Positions 43,615 to 53,010 of a DNA stretch of 64,000 bases are shown one piece after another. The DNA comes from Oxalobacteraceae bacterium OTU3CINTB1 (GTDB lineage: Bacteria > Pseudomonadota > Gammaproteobacteria > Burkholderiales > Burkholderiaceae_D): assembly GCA_024123955.1 (NCBI GenBank), contig CP099652.1, positions 2,356,001 through 2,420,000 on the forward strand. Direction: 5' to 3'. Numbering within the stretch: position 1 is the stretch's first letter; every line of letters begins with the position of its first letter. The notes beneath the pieces are model-generated. The model made no database searches. It saw only the letters and a list, made by a program, of their open reading frames with translations, and was not told where the DNA came from. The position numbers and the translations under genes are program-made.

Positions 43615-44871
43615 ATGAACGCCCCAGAAAAAAACCTCGCCGCAGTAAAGTTCCAGACCGCCCCGCATTTCCCGATCTACATGGACTACTCGGCCACCAC
43701 GCCGATCGATCCGCGCGTCGCCGACGCCATGATTCCCTACCTGCGCGAGCAGTTCGGCAATCCGGCCTCGCGCAGCCACATGTACGGCTGGACGGCTGAG
43801 AAGGCGGTCGAAGAGGCGCGCGGCCACGTCGCCGCCCTGGTCAACGCCGACCCGCGCGAAATCATCTGGACCTCCGGCGCCACCGAGTCCAACAACCTCG
43901 CCATCAAGGGCGCGGCGCAGTTCTACAAGACCAAGGGCAAGCACATCATCACCGTCAAGACCGAGCACAAGGCGGTGCTGGACACGGTGCGCGAGCTGGA
44001 ACGCGTCGGCTTCGAGGCGACCTACCTGGAGCCGCAAGATAACGGCCTGATCACCATCGAGCAGCTGACCGCCGCGATCCGCCCGGACACGATTCTTGTC
44101 TCGGTCATGCTGGTCAACAACGAAATCGGCGTGATCCAGCCGATCGACGAAATCGGTACCCTGTGCCGCTCGAAGGGCATCATCTTCCACTGCGACGCCG
44201 CCCAGGCGACCGGCAAGGTGGTTATCGACCTGCAAAAAACCAAGGTCGACCTGATGACCTTCACCGCCCACAAGACCTACGGTCCCAAAGGCATCGGCGC
44301 GCTGTACGTCTGCCGCAAGCCGCGCGTGCGCATCGAAGCGCAAATGCACGGCGGCGGTCACGAGCGCGGCCTGCGTTCGGGCACCTTGCCGACCCACCAG
44401 ATCGTCGGCATGGGCGAAGCGTTCCGCCTGGCCAAGGTCGAGATGGACAGCGAAATCGCGCGCATCAAGTCGCTGCGCGACCGCCTGGCCAACGGCCTGC
44501 AAGAGATCGAAGAGACCTACATCAACGGCGACATGGAGCACCGCGTGCCGCACAACCTCAACGTCAGCTTCAACTACGTCGAGGGCGAATCGCTGATCAT
44601 GGCCGTCAAGGACCTGGCCGTGTCGTCGGGTTCCGCTTGCACCTCGGCCTCGCTGGAGCCGTCGTACGTGTTGCGCGCTTTGGGCCGCAGCGACGAGCTG
44701 GCGCACAGCTCCATCCGTTTCACCATCGGCCGTTTCACGACGGAAGAGGATATCGACTTCGCCATCGACCTGATGAAGTCCAAGGTACACAAACTGCGTG
44801 AACTGTCGCCGCTGTGGGACATGTTCAAAGAAGGCATCGACATCAGCTCGATCCAATGGGCAGCCCACTAA
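43615..44871 (+). CDS. iscS: Cysteine desulfurase IscS
   Basis: 418 residues. The PLP lysine lies in [15 protein letters not shown], and the persulfide Cys in the flexible loop [21 protein letters not shown]. The opening [16 protein letters not shown] is standard. About 12 residues longer at the N-terminus than E. coli IscS. It supplies sulfur from cysteine to IscU and tRNA thiolation enzymes. 55-bp gap to iscR; 24-bp gap to iscU. Confidence 0.98.
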   Translation: MNAPEKNLAAVKFQTAPHFPIYMDYSATTPIDPRVADAMIPYLREQFGNPASRSHMYGWTAEKAVEEARGHVAALVNADPREIIWTSGATESNNLAIKGAAQFYKTKGKHIITVKTEHKAVLDTVRELERVGFEATYLEPQDNGLITIEQLTAAIRPDTILVSVMLVNNEIGVIQPIDEIGTLCRSKGIIFHCDAAQATGKVVIDLQKTKVDLMTFTAHKTYGPKGIGALYVCRKPRVRIEAQMHGGGHERGLRSGTLPTHQIVGMGEAFRLAKVEMDSEIARIKSLRDRLANGLQEIEETYINGDMEHRVPHNLNVSFNYVEGESLIMAVKDLAVSSGSACTSASLEPSYVLRALGRSDELAHSSIRFTIGRFTTEEDIDFAIDLMKSKVHKLRELSPLWDMFKEGIDISSIQWAAH

Positions 44872-44895
44872 TTTTAAGATTACAGGAGCATCAAA

Positions 44896-45285
44896 ATGGC
44901 TTACTCGGAAAAAGTGTTGGACCACTACGAAAACCCACGCAACGTCGGCGCCTTCGAAAAGGGCGATGACAGCGTTGGCACCGGCATGGTCGGCGCGCCG
45001 GCCTGCGGCGACGTCATGAAACTGCAAATCAAGGTTGGCGCCGATGGCCTGATCGAAGACGCGAAATTCAAAACCTACGGCTGCGGTTCGGCCATCGCAT
45101 CGAGCTCGCTGGTGACCGAATGGGTCAAGGGCAAAACGCTGGATCAGGCGCTGGCCATCAAGAACACCCAGATCGCCGAAGAACTGGCGCTGCCACCGGT
45201 GAAGATCCACTGCTCGATCCTGGCGGAAGACGCGATCAAGGCAGCGGTTCTGGACTACCAGACCAAGCATCCAGTCGCGGCCTGA
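44896..45285 (+). CDS. iscU: Fe-S scaffold IscU
   Basis: 129 residues. Opening MAYSEKVLDHYENPRNVG, cluster Cys in GAPACGDVMKLQIK, FKTYGCGSAIASSS and the C-terminal VKIHCSILAEDAIK. The HscA-recognition motif LPPVK is present just before the last Cys. It assembles a 2Fe-2S cluster with sulfur from IscS and hands it on with HscA/HscB. Confidence 0.99.
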   Translation: MAYSEKVLDHYENPRNVGAFEKGDDSVGTGMVGAPACGDVMKLQIKVGADGLIEDAKFKTYGCGSAIASSSLVTEWVKGKTLDQALAIKNTQIAEELALPPVKIHCSILAEDAIKAAVLDYQTKHPVAA

Positions 45286-45344
45286 CTGAACAAGTGAACT
45301 ACGACGCCGTGCCCGCGCAAGCGGGAACGGTGCGGGAGAATTAA

Positions 45345-45665
45345 ATGATCACCCTGACCGAAAAAGCAGCTAAGCACATCAACCGCTACATCGAACGTCG
45401 CGGCAAGGGCGTCGGCTTGCGTTTTGGCGTGCGCACCACCGGCTGTTCTGGCCTGGCGTACAAGCTTGAATATGTCGACGAAGTGGCGGCCGAGGACAGC
45501 GTCTTCGAATCGCACGGCGTCAAAGTGTTCGTCGATCCGAAAAGCCTGCCGTACATCGACGGCACCGAACTCGATTTCGCGCGCGAGGGGCTGAACGAAG
45601 GCTTCAAGTTCCACAACCCGAACGAAAAAGACGCATGCGGTTGCGGCGAAAGCTTCCGCATCTGA
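45345..45665 (+). CDS. iscA: A-type Fe-S carrier IscA
   Basis: 106 residues. The three expected Cys occur in [15 protein letters not shown] and [10 protein letters not shown] near the C-terminus. It carries iron or clusters to target proteins. The 59-bp gap from iscU contains a small GC-rich hairpin (CCCGC/GCGGG, about 45308-45326) and a GGGAG Shine-Dalgarno. Confidence 0.98.
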   Translation: MITLTEKAAKHINRYIERRGKGVGLRFGVRTTGCSGLAYKLEYVDEVAAEDSVFESHGVKVFVDPKSLPYIDGTELDFAREGLNEGFKFHNPNEKDACGCGESFRI

Positions 45666-45671
45666 TCGCCC

Positions 45672-46190
45672 ATGCAAAATCACTTTGAGCTGTTCAATCT
45701 GCCGCAGAAGTTCGCCGTCGACACGGGGGCGCTCGACAGCGCCTACCGCGACGTGCAAAGCCGCGTCCACCCCGACAAATTCATCAACGCGACTGACGCC
45801 GAAAAGCGCGTCGCGATGCAATGGGCCACGCGCGCCAACGAAGCCTACCAGACCCTGAAAAATCCGCAGAAGCGCGCGCAATACATGTGCGAGCTGCACG
45901 GCGTCGATTTACAGACCGAGTCCAACACGGCGATGCCGATGGCCTTCCTGATGCAGCAGATGGAATGGCGCGAAGAACTGGGCGACGCCCGCGCCGGCAG
46001 GGACGCCGACGCGCTCGAAGCGCTCGACAAGCAGCTGCGCGCCGCGCGAAAAGAGCGCTTGGCCGAGATCGAGCAGCAGATCGACGCCGACGACTACGCG
46101 CAAGCCGCGCAAGGCGTGCGCGCGCTGATGTTTTTGGAAAAGTTTAAGGATGAGATAGAACACTCTTTTGCTGCGCTCGAAGACATTTGA
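45672..46190 (+). CDS. hscB: Fe-S cochaperone HscB (J protein)
   Basis: 172 residues. The J domain (about residues 1-75) has HPD within SRVHPDKFI; the C-terminal helical domain with MEWREELGDAR binds IscU. It brings IscU to HscA and stimulates its ATPase. Normally hscA follows directly; here an AT-rich insertion of about 930 bp separates them. Confidence 0.97.
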   Translation: MQNHFELFNLPQKFAVDTGALDSAYRDVQSRVHPDKFINATDAEKRVAMQWATRANEAYQTLKNPQKRAQYMCELHGVDLQTESNTAMPMAFLMQQMEWREELGDARAGRDADALEALDKQLRAARKERLAEIEQQIDADDYAQAAQGVRALMFLEKFKDEIEHSFAALEDI

Positions 46191-46205
46191 TCTTGGAGGA
46201 AGACC

Positions 46206-46702
46206 ATGCTTGGCGATGTATGGAATTCCTTCACAGGTTACTTGGCGGTGCACGCCGATGCGTTGCATTCAATCGCTGAAATAGTCAAAGTACTTGGTGC
46301 AGTGGCGTCGTTTTATGCGCTGCTTAAATTGCGGCAAATAGAGCGGAGATACCTTTTTAAGCGACCATTCCCGGACTCATTGAGAACATCGACAGATCGT
46401 TGCGAGTGCTTAATGGCTATGCGGATGACCAAAGATTAGATGGCGCCGAAATTACTGCCGCGCTTAATAATTTGATGGCTGACGTCAAAGCGGTACGGCA
46501 ACGCTCTGTTGGCGACTCTCGAAGCGCAGCAAGAGAATTTTTGAATTTCATGCGTCCCATGGGTTTCGAGCCTCGCTTCTGGCAACGGCAATCGATGCGT
46601 CAATTGACGCAGGACGAGTTATTTGAGATCTATGGTCTAGGCATTCGACTGATCCGGTTCCTTGAGAACGAATTGCGTGAGAAAAATTGGAGCAGCAGAT
46701 GA
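46206..46702 (+). pseudogene. Apparently frameshifted hypothetical membrane protein inserted in the isc operon
   Basis: A strong GGAGGAAG precedes ATG 46206. That frame encodes a membrane-helix N-terminus (SIAEIVKVLGAVASFYALLK) followed by IERRYLFK, then runs 25 more odd residues to a stop at 46439. The -1 frame takes over exactly there, reading ATIPGLIENIDRSLRVLNGY after TAA at 46358 and staying open to 46702. One lost base near the T run at 46354-46361 would explain both pieces; joined they give about 165 residues, with a helix-rich C-terminal part (ELFEIYGLGIRLIRFLENEL). No family recognised. The region is clearly AT-richer than the isc genes, a sign of transfer. A sequencing error or two separate ORFs remain possible. 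Confidence 0.6.
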
Positions 46703-47109
46703 GCGACAATAAATTTGACGATGCCGTGCTGAAGATGCTCAAATTAACCCATCTTGGCGTTTTGTCGTGGGTTAAGGAGTCGCCGCCCCAGGCGCTGATT
46801 GACTCCACAGACTCAGTCATATCGTCGTATTTTGAGTCCGAATATCATTCTAGAAAACTTGCGCTTTTTCATCAACGTCGCCGCAGGACTGGCATGGAAG
46901 AGTACTTGGCTAAAAATTCGCTAGTGGCGATGTTTAGCGAAGATGATAAGTGGGTCGAAATTGATAGATTGGTCTTGCTGCACGACGATGGAGAAATCGC
47001 ATATTCATTCCCACCATCGCGGGTCGTGCGTGATCTTCTCCAAACTGTACGACATAAGACGTCCGGGATTGATCAATTCCTGGATGAGTTACTGAATACT
47101 GAGCCTTAA
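46699..47109 (+). CDS. Hypothetical protein, second gene of the isc-operon insertion
   Basis: 136 residues from ATG 46699, which has GGAG six bases upstream and overlaps the preceding stop (ATGA); a TTG at 46687 is less likely. The protein is soluble and charged, with helical N- and C-terminal parts and a QRRRRTGMEEYL stretch. I do not recognise a family. Coupling to the upstream membrane-protein gene suggests the two work together. Codon use is AT-richer than in hscB and hscA. Thirteen bases later hscA begins. Confidence 0.7.
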   Translation: MSDNKFDDAVLKMLKLTHLGVLSWVKESPPQALIDSTDSVISSYFESEYHSRKLALFHQRRRRTGMEEYLAKNSLVAMFSEDDKWVEIDRLVLLHDDGEIAYSFPPSRVVRDLLQTVRHKTSGIDQFLDELLNTEP

Positions 47110-47122
47110 GGGCATGAATTAA

Positions 47123-49003
<1,881 letters not shown>

Positions 49004-49028
49004 GAACCCATCAGAACAGAGGTATCAA

Positions 49029-49370
49029 GTGCCACAAATCGTATTCCTGCCCCACGCAAAACTGTGCCCGGACGGCGCAGTCGTCGAAGCCGAAGTCGGT
49101 AAAACCCTGTGCGACATCATGCTGGAAAATGATATCCACATCGAGCACGCGTGCGAGAAGTCCTGCGCCTGCACCACCTGCCACGTGCTGGTGCGCGAAG
49201 GCTTCAATTCGCTGAGCGAAGCCAGCGAAACCGAGGAAGACCTGCTGGACAAGGCCTGGGGCCTGGAGGCCGTATCGCGCCTGTCGTGCCAGGCCGTCGT
49301 GGCGCAGGAAGACCTGGTCGTCGAAATCCCGAAATACACCATCAACCACGCCAGTGAAGGCGGACACTGA
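49029..49370 (+). CDS. fdx: 2Fe-2S ferredoxin of the isc system
   Basis: 113 residues with a GTG start (MPQIVFLPH, matching E. coli Fdx). Cluster Cys lie in HACEKSCACTTCHV and RLSCQAVV. The C-terminal VEIPKYTINHA is typical. It gives electrons for cluster assembly on IscU. Confidence 0.98.
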   Translation: MPQIVFLPHAKLCPDGAVVEAEVGKTLCDIMLENDIHIEHACEKSCACTTCHVLVREGFNSLSEASETEEDLLDKAWGLEAVSRLSCQAVVAQEDLVVEIPKYTINHASEGGH

Positions 49371-49371
49371 T

Positions 49372-49566
49372 ATGAAGTGGACGGACATCACCGCGATCGC
49401 GGAAGCGCTCTGCGATAAGCATCCGGACATCGATCCGCTGACTATCCGCTTCACCGATTTGCACAACTGGATCGTTCAACTCGAAGAGTTCGACGACGAC
49501 CACACGCGCGGCGGTGAAAAAGTTCTCGAAGCGGTACAGCAGGCGTGGATCGATGAAGCAAAATAA
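49372..49566 (+). CDS. iscX: Fe-S assembly protein IscX
   Basis: 64 residues from ATG 49372, one base after the fdx stop. The family opening MKWTDITAIAEAL, the DPLTIRFTDLHNWI segment and the acidic FDDD patch are all seen. It binds IscS and adjusts desulfurase activity. The next gene starts within its last codons. Confidence 0.97.
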   Translation: MKWTDITAIAEALCDKHPDIDPLTIRFTDLHNWIVQLEEFDDDHTRGGEKVLEAVQQAWIDEAK

Positions 49567-50464
49567 GCCAAGCAAGCCAGCCAAGGCCGCGCCGGCCAAA
49601 ATCGGCGCCACCGTCACCGGCGCCGACAACATGCCGGAAATCCGCGACGGCCAGACCGTCGCGCTGCTGCAGGAACTGCACATCCTGACCCGCGACGGCA
49701 AGATGAACCAGGACAGCCGCCGCAAGCTCAAACAGGTCTATCACCTGTACCAGTTCATCGAGCCGCTGCTGAAGGAAGTGCTGGCCGAGAAGGGCGACGT
49801 GTCGCTGGTCGACCACGGCGCCGGCAAGTCCTACCTCGGTTTCATCATTTACGACCTGTTCTTCAAGGCGCTGAACGACAACTCGCATATCTACGGTATC
49901 GAAACGCGCGAGGAACTGGTGTCACGCTCGCAGGAGCTGGCCAGGCAGTTCAACTTCCCGGGCATGTCGTTCCTGCCGCTGTCGGTGGCCGAATCGACCG
50001 AGTCCAAGCTGCTGCCGGACCGGATCGACATCGTCACCGCGCTCCACGCCTGCAACACGGCCACGGACGACGCCATCCAGTTCGCGTTGAAGAAGAAGGC
50101 CAAGTACATGGTGCTGGTGCCTTGCTGCCAGGCGGAGGTCGCGTCGGTGCTGAAGAAGAACAAGGGCCAGTCGCTGGGCAAGTCGGCGCTGACCGAGATC
50201 TGGCGTCATCCGATCCACACGCGCGAATTCGGCAGTCAGATCACCAATGTGCTGCGCTGCCTGCAACTGGAGGCGCACGGCTACCAGGTCAACGTGACCG
50301 AGTTGGTGGGCTGGGAGCACTCGATGAAAAATGAGCTGATCATCGCCACCTACAAAAACCTGCCGCGCCAGCGCCCCTCCGAGCGCTTGCGCGAAGTGCT
50401 TGAAACGGTCGGACTACAAGAAATGGGCAACCGCTTCTTCACCGAGCAGCTGGAAACACAATAA
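49553..50464 (+). CDS. Class I SAM-dependent methyltransferase (Methyltransf_32-like)
   Basis: 303 residues from ATG 49553, overlapping the iscX end by 14 bases; an upstream start inside iscX is rejected. A Lys/Ala-rich N-terminal tail precedes the domain. The SAM motif I is VDHGAGKSYLGFIIYD (about residue 88), followed by IYGIETREEL (motif II) and IVTALHACNTATDD. The VPCCQAEV segment resembles Methyltransf_32/GSTCD-type enzymes. The substrate is unknown. Its overlap with iscX suggests co-transcription with isc genes. Confidence 0.82.
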   Translation: MKQNKPSKPAKAAPAKIGATVTGADNMPEIRDGQTVALLQELHILTRDGKMNQDSRRKLKQVYHLYQFIEPLLKEVLAEKGDVSLVDHGAGKSYLGFIIYDLFFKALNDNSHIYGIETREELVSRSQELARQFNFPGMSFLPLSVAESTESKLLPDRIDIVTALHACNTATDDAIQFALKKKAKYMVLVPCCQAEVASVLKKNKGQSLGKSALTEIWRHPIHTREFGSQITNVLRCLQLEAHGYQVNVTELVGWEHSMKNELIIATYKNLPRQRPSERLREVLETVGLQEMGNRFFTEQLETQ

Positions 50465-50488
50465 AACAAACGAAAGGGTGGCGGAACG

Positions 50489-51511
50489 ATGAGTGATCTG
50501 AAAGAAAATTGGTTGGATCTTCGCAGCGACACCGTCACCCGCCCCAGCGCGGCGATGCGGGCGGCGATGCACGCGGCCGACGTCGGCGACGACGTCTACG
50601 GCGACGACCCCACCGTCAACCGCCTGCAGGAATACGCAGCCGATTTGTTCGGCTACGAGGCGGCGCTGTTCGCGCCCTCCGGCACGCAGAGCAATCTGCT
50701 GGCGTTGCTGGCCCATTGCGGTCGCGGCGACGAATATCTGGTCGGGCAGGAAGCGCATACCTACAAATATGAGGGCGGCGGCGCGGCGGTGTTGGGCAGT
50801 ATCCAGCCGCAGCCGATCATCAATCAGGCCGACGGCAGCCTGGCGCTGGCCGACATCGCGGCCTACATCAAACCCGACGACATCCACTTCGCCCGCACCA
50901 AGCTGCTGGCGCTGGAGAACACCATCGGCGGCCGCGTGCTGCCGCTCGACTACCTGAAGCAGGCGACCACGCTGGCGCATGAACGCGGCCTGGCCACGCA
51001 CATGGACGGCGCGCGCATCTGCAACGCGGCGGTCAGGCTGGGCGTGAGCCCGCGCGCCGCGGTGACTGGCTTCGATTCGGTCTCGGTGTGCCTGTCCAAG
51101 GGGCTGGGCGCGCCGGTCGGCTCCATCCTGTGCGGCAGCAAGCCGCTGATCAAGGAAGCCACGCGCTGGCGCAAGATGCTGGGCGGTGGCATGCGCCAGG
51201 CCGGCATGATCGCCGCCGGCGGCTTGTATGCGCTGGAGCACAACATCGCGCGCCTGGCCGAGGACCACGACAACGCCGCCTACTTCGCCGGCGAGCTGGC
51301 CAAGCTCAAAGGCATCCAGGTCAGCGCGCCGCAGACCAATATTTTCTACGTCGAACTCCCGGCCGACGCCTGTCGCGGCTTGAACGACGTATTGCAACTG
51401 ACCCGCATCCGCGTGTCGATGGCGCCGCGCCTGCGCATCGTTACGCACATGGATGCGTCGCGCGACGATATCGATCGCGCCATTACCGTTTTTGGGGATT
51501 TTTTCGGATGA
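50489..51511 (+). CDS. ltaE: Low-specificity L-threonine aldolase
   Basis: 340 residues. The start LDLRSDTVTRPSAAMRAAM is diagnostic. Conserved APSGTQSNLLAL follows, and the PLP lysine lies in SVSVCLSKGLGAPVGS. It cleaves L-threonine and L-allo-threonine to glycine and acetaldehyde. GGGTGGCGG before the ATG is a weak Shine-Dalgarno. Its stop overlaps the pseudouridine synthase-like gene. Confidence 0.96.
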   Translation: MSDLKENWLDLRSDTVTRPSAAMRAAMHAADVGDDVYGDDPTVNRLQEYAADLFGYEAALFAPSGTQSNLLALLAHCGRGDEYLVGQEAHTYKYEGGGAAVLGSIQPQPIINQADGSLALADIAAYIKPDDIHFARTKLLALENTIGGRVLPLDYLKQATTLAHERGLATHMDGARICNAAVRLGVSPRAAVTGFDSVSVCLSKGLGAPVGSILCGSKPLIKEATRWRKMLGGGMRQAGMIAAGGLYALEHNIARLAEDHDNAAYFAGELAKLKGIQVSAPQTNIFYVELPADACRGLNDVLQLTRIRVSMAPRLRIVTHMDASRDDIDRAITVFGDFFG

Positions 51512-52251
51512 CCGACAGCACCACAGATAACAGCCTTCGCCTGGCCAAGCGCCTCGCCGAGATCCTTCCCTGCTCGCGCCGCGAGGCCGAACTTTATATC
51601 GAAGGCGGCTACGTCAGCGTCGACGGCCTGTTGGTGGAGGAGGCCGGCGCGCGCGTGACCCTGGAGCAGAAGATCGAACTGGCACCCGACGCCACCTTGC
51701 TGGAGATCGTCCCGGTCACCATCCTGCTGCACAAACCGGCCGGCGCCAACGGCGGCGTGGGCAAGGACGGTTCGCCGGCCATGCATCTGCTTAACGCCGA
51801 ATCGCTGACGCGCTCCGCGCCCGGCCAGCGCTTCCTCAAACGCCACCTGGTCAACCTGACCTTGACCACGCCGCTGGAGACCAAGGCCAGCGGGCTGCTG
51901 GTGTTCACGCAGGACTTCCGCGTCAGCCGCAAGCTGGTGGACGAGCAGGCGAAGATCGAGCAGGAGATCATCGTCGAAGTCACCGGCAAGATCATGGAAA
52001 ACGGCTTGGCGCTGCTCAATCACGGGCTGCCATTCAATGGCAAGCCGCTGGCGCCGAACAAGGTGAGCTGGCAGAACGAGAACCGTCTGCGCTTCGCGGT
52101 GAAGAATCCCAAGCCGGGCCAGATTGAACATGTGTGCAAACTGGTTGGCCTGGGTGTGGTGTCGATGAAGCGCATCCGCGTCGGCCGCATCGCGATGAGC
52201 AGCCTGCCGCTGGGCGAGTGGCGCTACCTGCAGGACCACGAGCGCTTCTAG
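51508..52251 (+). CDS. RluB/E/F-type pseudouridine synthase homologue with altered catalytic motif
   Basis: 247 residues from ATG 51508, coupled to ltaE by ATGA. N-terminal S4 RNA-binding domain (about 10-65, CSRREAELYIEGGYVSVDG). The synthase part has ILLHKPAG (motif I) and the helix SGLLVFTQDFRVSRKL. Where family members carry GRLD with the catalytic Asp, this protein reads TPLETKASG, so Asp is Glu and the preceding Arg is Pro. The C-terminal GQIEHVCKLVGLGVVSMKRIRVG is normal. It may still bind rRNA but lack or have weak activity. Confidence 0.82.
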   Translation: MTDSTTDNSLRLAKRLAEILPCSRREAELYIEGGYVSVDGLLVEEAGARVTLEQKIELAPDATLLEIVPVTILLHKPAGANGGVGKDGSPAMHLLNAESLTRSAPGQRFLKRHLVNLTLTTPLETKASGLLVFTQDFRVSRKLVDEQAKIEQEIIVEVTGKIMENGLALLNHGLPFNGKPLAPNKVSWQNENRLRFAVKNPKPGQIEHVCKLVGLGVVSMKRIRVGRIAMSSLPLGEWRYLQDHERF

Positions 52252-52278
52252 CCGTACGTTGCGCACGAACGGTGCCGC

Positions 52279-52824
52279 TCAGGCGCCGTGCGGCGCCGGC
52301 TGGTGGTGGCCGGTGTCTGGGCGCGGCTGTGCGCGCCGCTCGGCGCCTCCATGCGCCGGGCCAGCTTCGGGTTGTCCGTTGAACTCTTCCAGATCGGCCA
52401 GTTCGGCCTCGATCGGCCGCCGTATCATCAGGTTCTCCACGATGATGAGCGCCGCCGCCGGGATCACCAATAACAGGCCTACGATGATGCAGGGCGCGCC
52501 GATGAATTTGAGCCAGTCGAGCTTGAAGACGGCGTTCAGGCCGCTACATACCAGCGCCGCCAGCAACAGCATGGCTGCCACGGTACCGATGTTCGCCGAG
52601 TGCATCATATAAAACACGCGCTTCCGGTAAATCCCGATTTCCTCCTTGACGATCTCACGCCGCTTGCCTTCCAGTCCGGTGCGGAATGAATTGACCAGCT
52701 CGCGGTAGCGTGTATAGGCGGCCGAGTAGCGCTGCTGTAGCAGTTGCAGGAACAACCAGGCGGCAAACGCCAACGCGGCCGATGGTCCGACCGCCTCCAT
52801 TACTTCCTTCAGTTCAAAATCCAC
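52279..52824 (-). CDS. Membrane protein, DUF2721-like layout
   Basis: 181 residues. Helices lie at about residues 12-30, 78-98 and 105-128, with a basic amphipathic segment (RYRELVNSFRTGLEGKRREIV) between the first two. The C-terminus is hydrophilic, rich in Pro, His and Ala. The pattern resembles DUF2721 proteins, but the match is by layout only. No function known. It stands alone. Confidence 0.6.
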   Translation of the reverse strand: MDFELKEVMEAVGPSAALAFAAWLFLQLLQQRYSAAYTRYRELVNSFRTGLEGKRREIVKEEIGIYRKRVFYMMHSANIGTVAAMLLLAALVCSGLNAVFKLDWLKFIGAPCIIVGLLLVIPAAALIIVENLMIRRPIEAELADLEEFNGQPEAGPAHGGAERRAQPRPDTGHHQPAPHGA

Positions 52825-52957
52825 GGTGTCACCTCAATGTCGCAATTGTTGTGGGTCAATGCGTGCGACAGGCCGTTCCTCCCGCCGCACGCGCGTTCAA
52901 GCATTAAAACGCAGCGTGGGGGAGGTGGCTATAGGACGGGCTCGTAGCGCCATGTCA

Positions 52958-52980
52958 GCTCGCTCCCACTGGGAGCGAGC
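52958..52980. repeat. Perfect 10-bp hairpin without T run
   Basis: GCTCGCTCCC and GGGAGCGAGC with a 3-base loop. It lies 31 bases past the stop of the S9 peptidase gene and could protect the 3' end of that transcript. Neither strand has a T tract. Confidence 0.6.
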
Positions 52981-53010
52981 CTGCGCGGACGGCTGCGCTA
53001 TTTGCTGCGC

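Noticed and set aside
43576..45270. 564-residue open frame on the minus strand
   Set aside because: Antisense of iscS and iscU, no motifs.
46353..46361. Programmed -1 frameshift at CTTTTTAAG
   Set aside because: The heptamer does not fit X-XXY-YYZ, and no downstream stimulatory structure was evident; a mutation or error is simpler.
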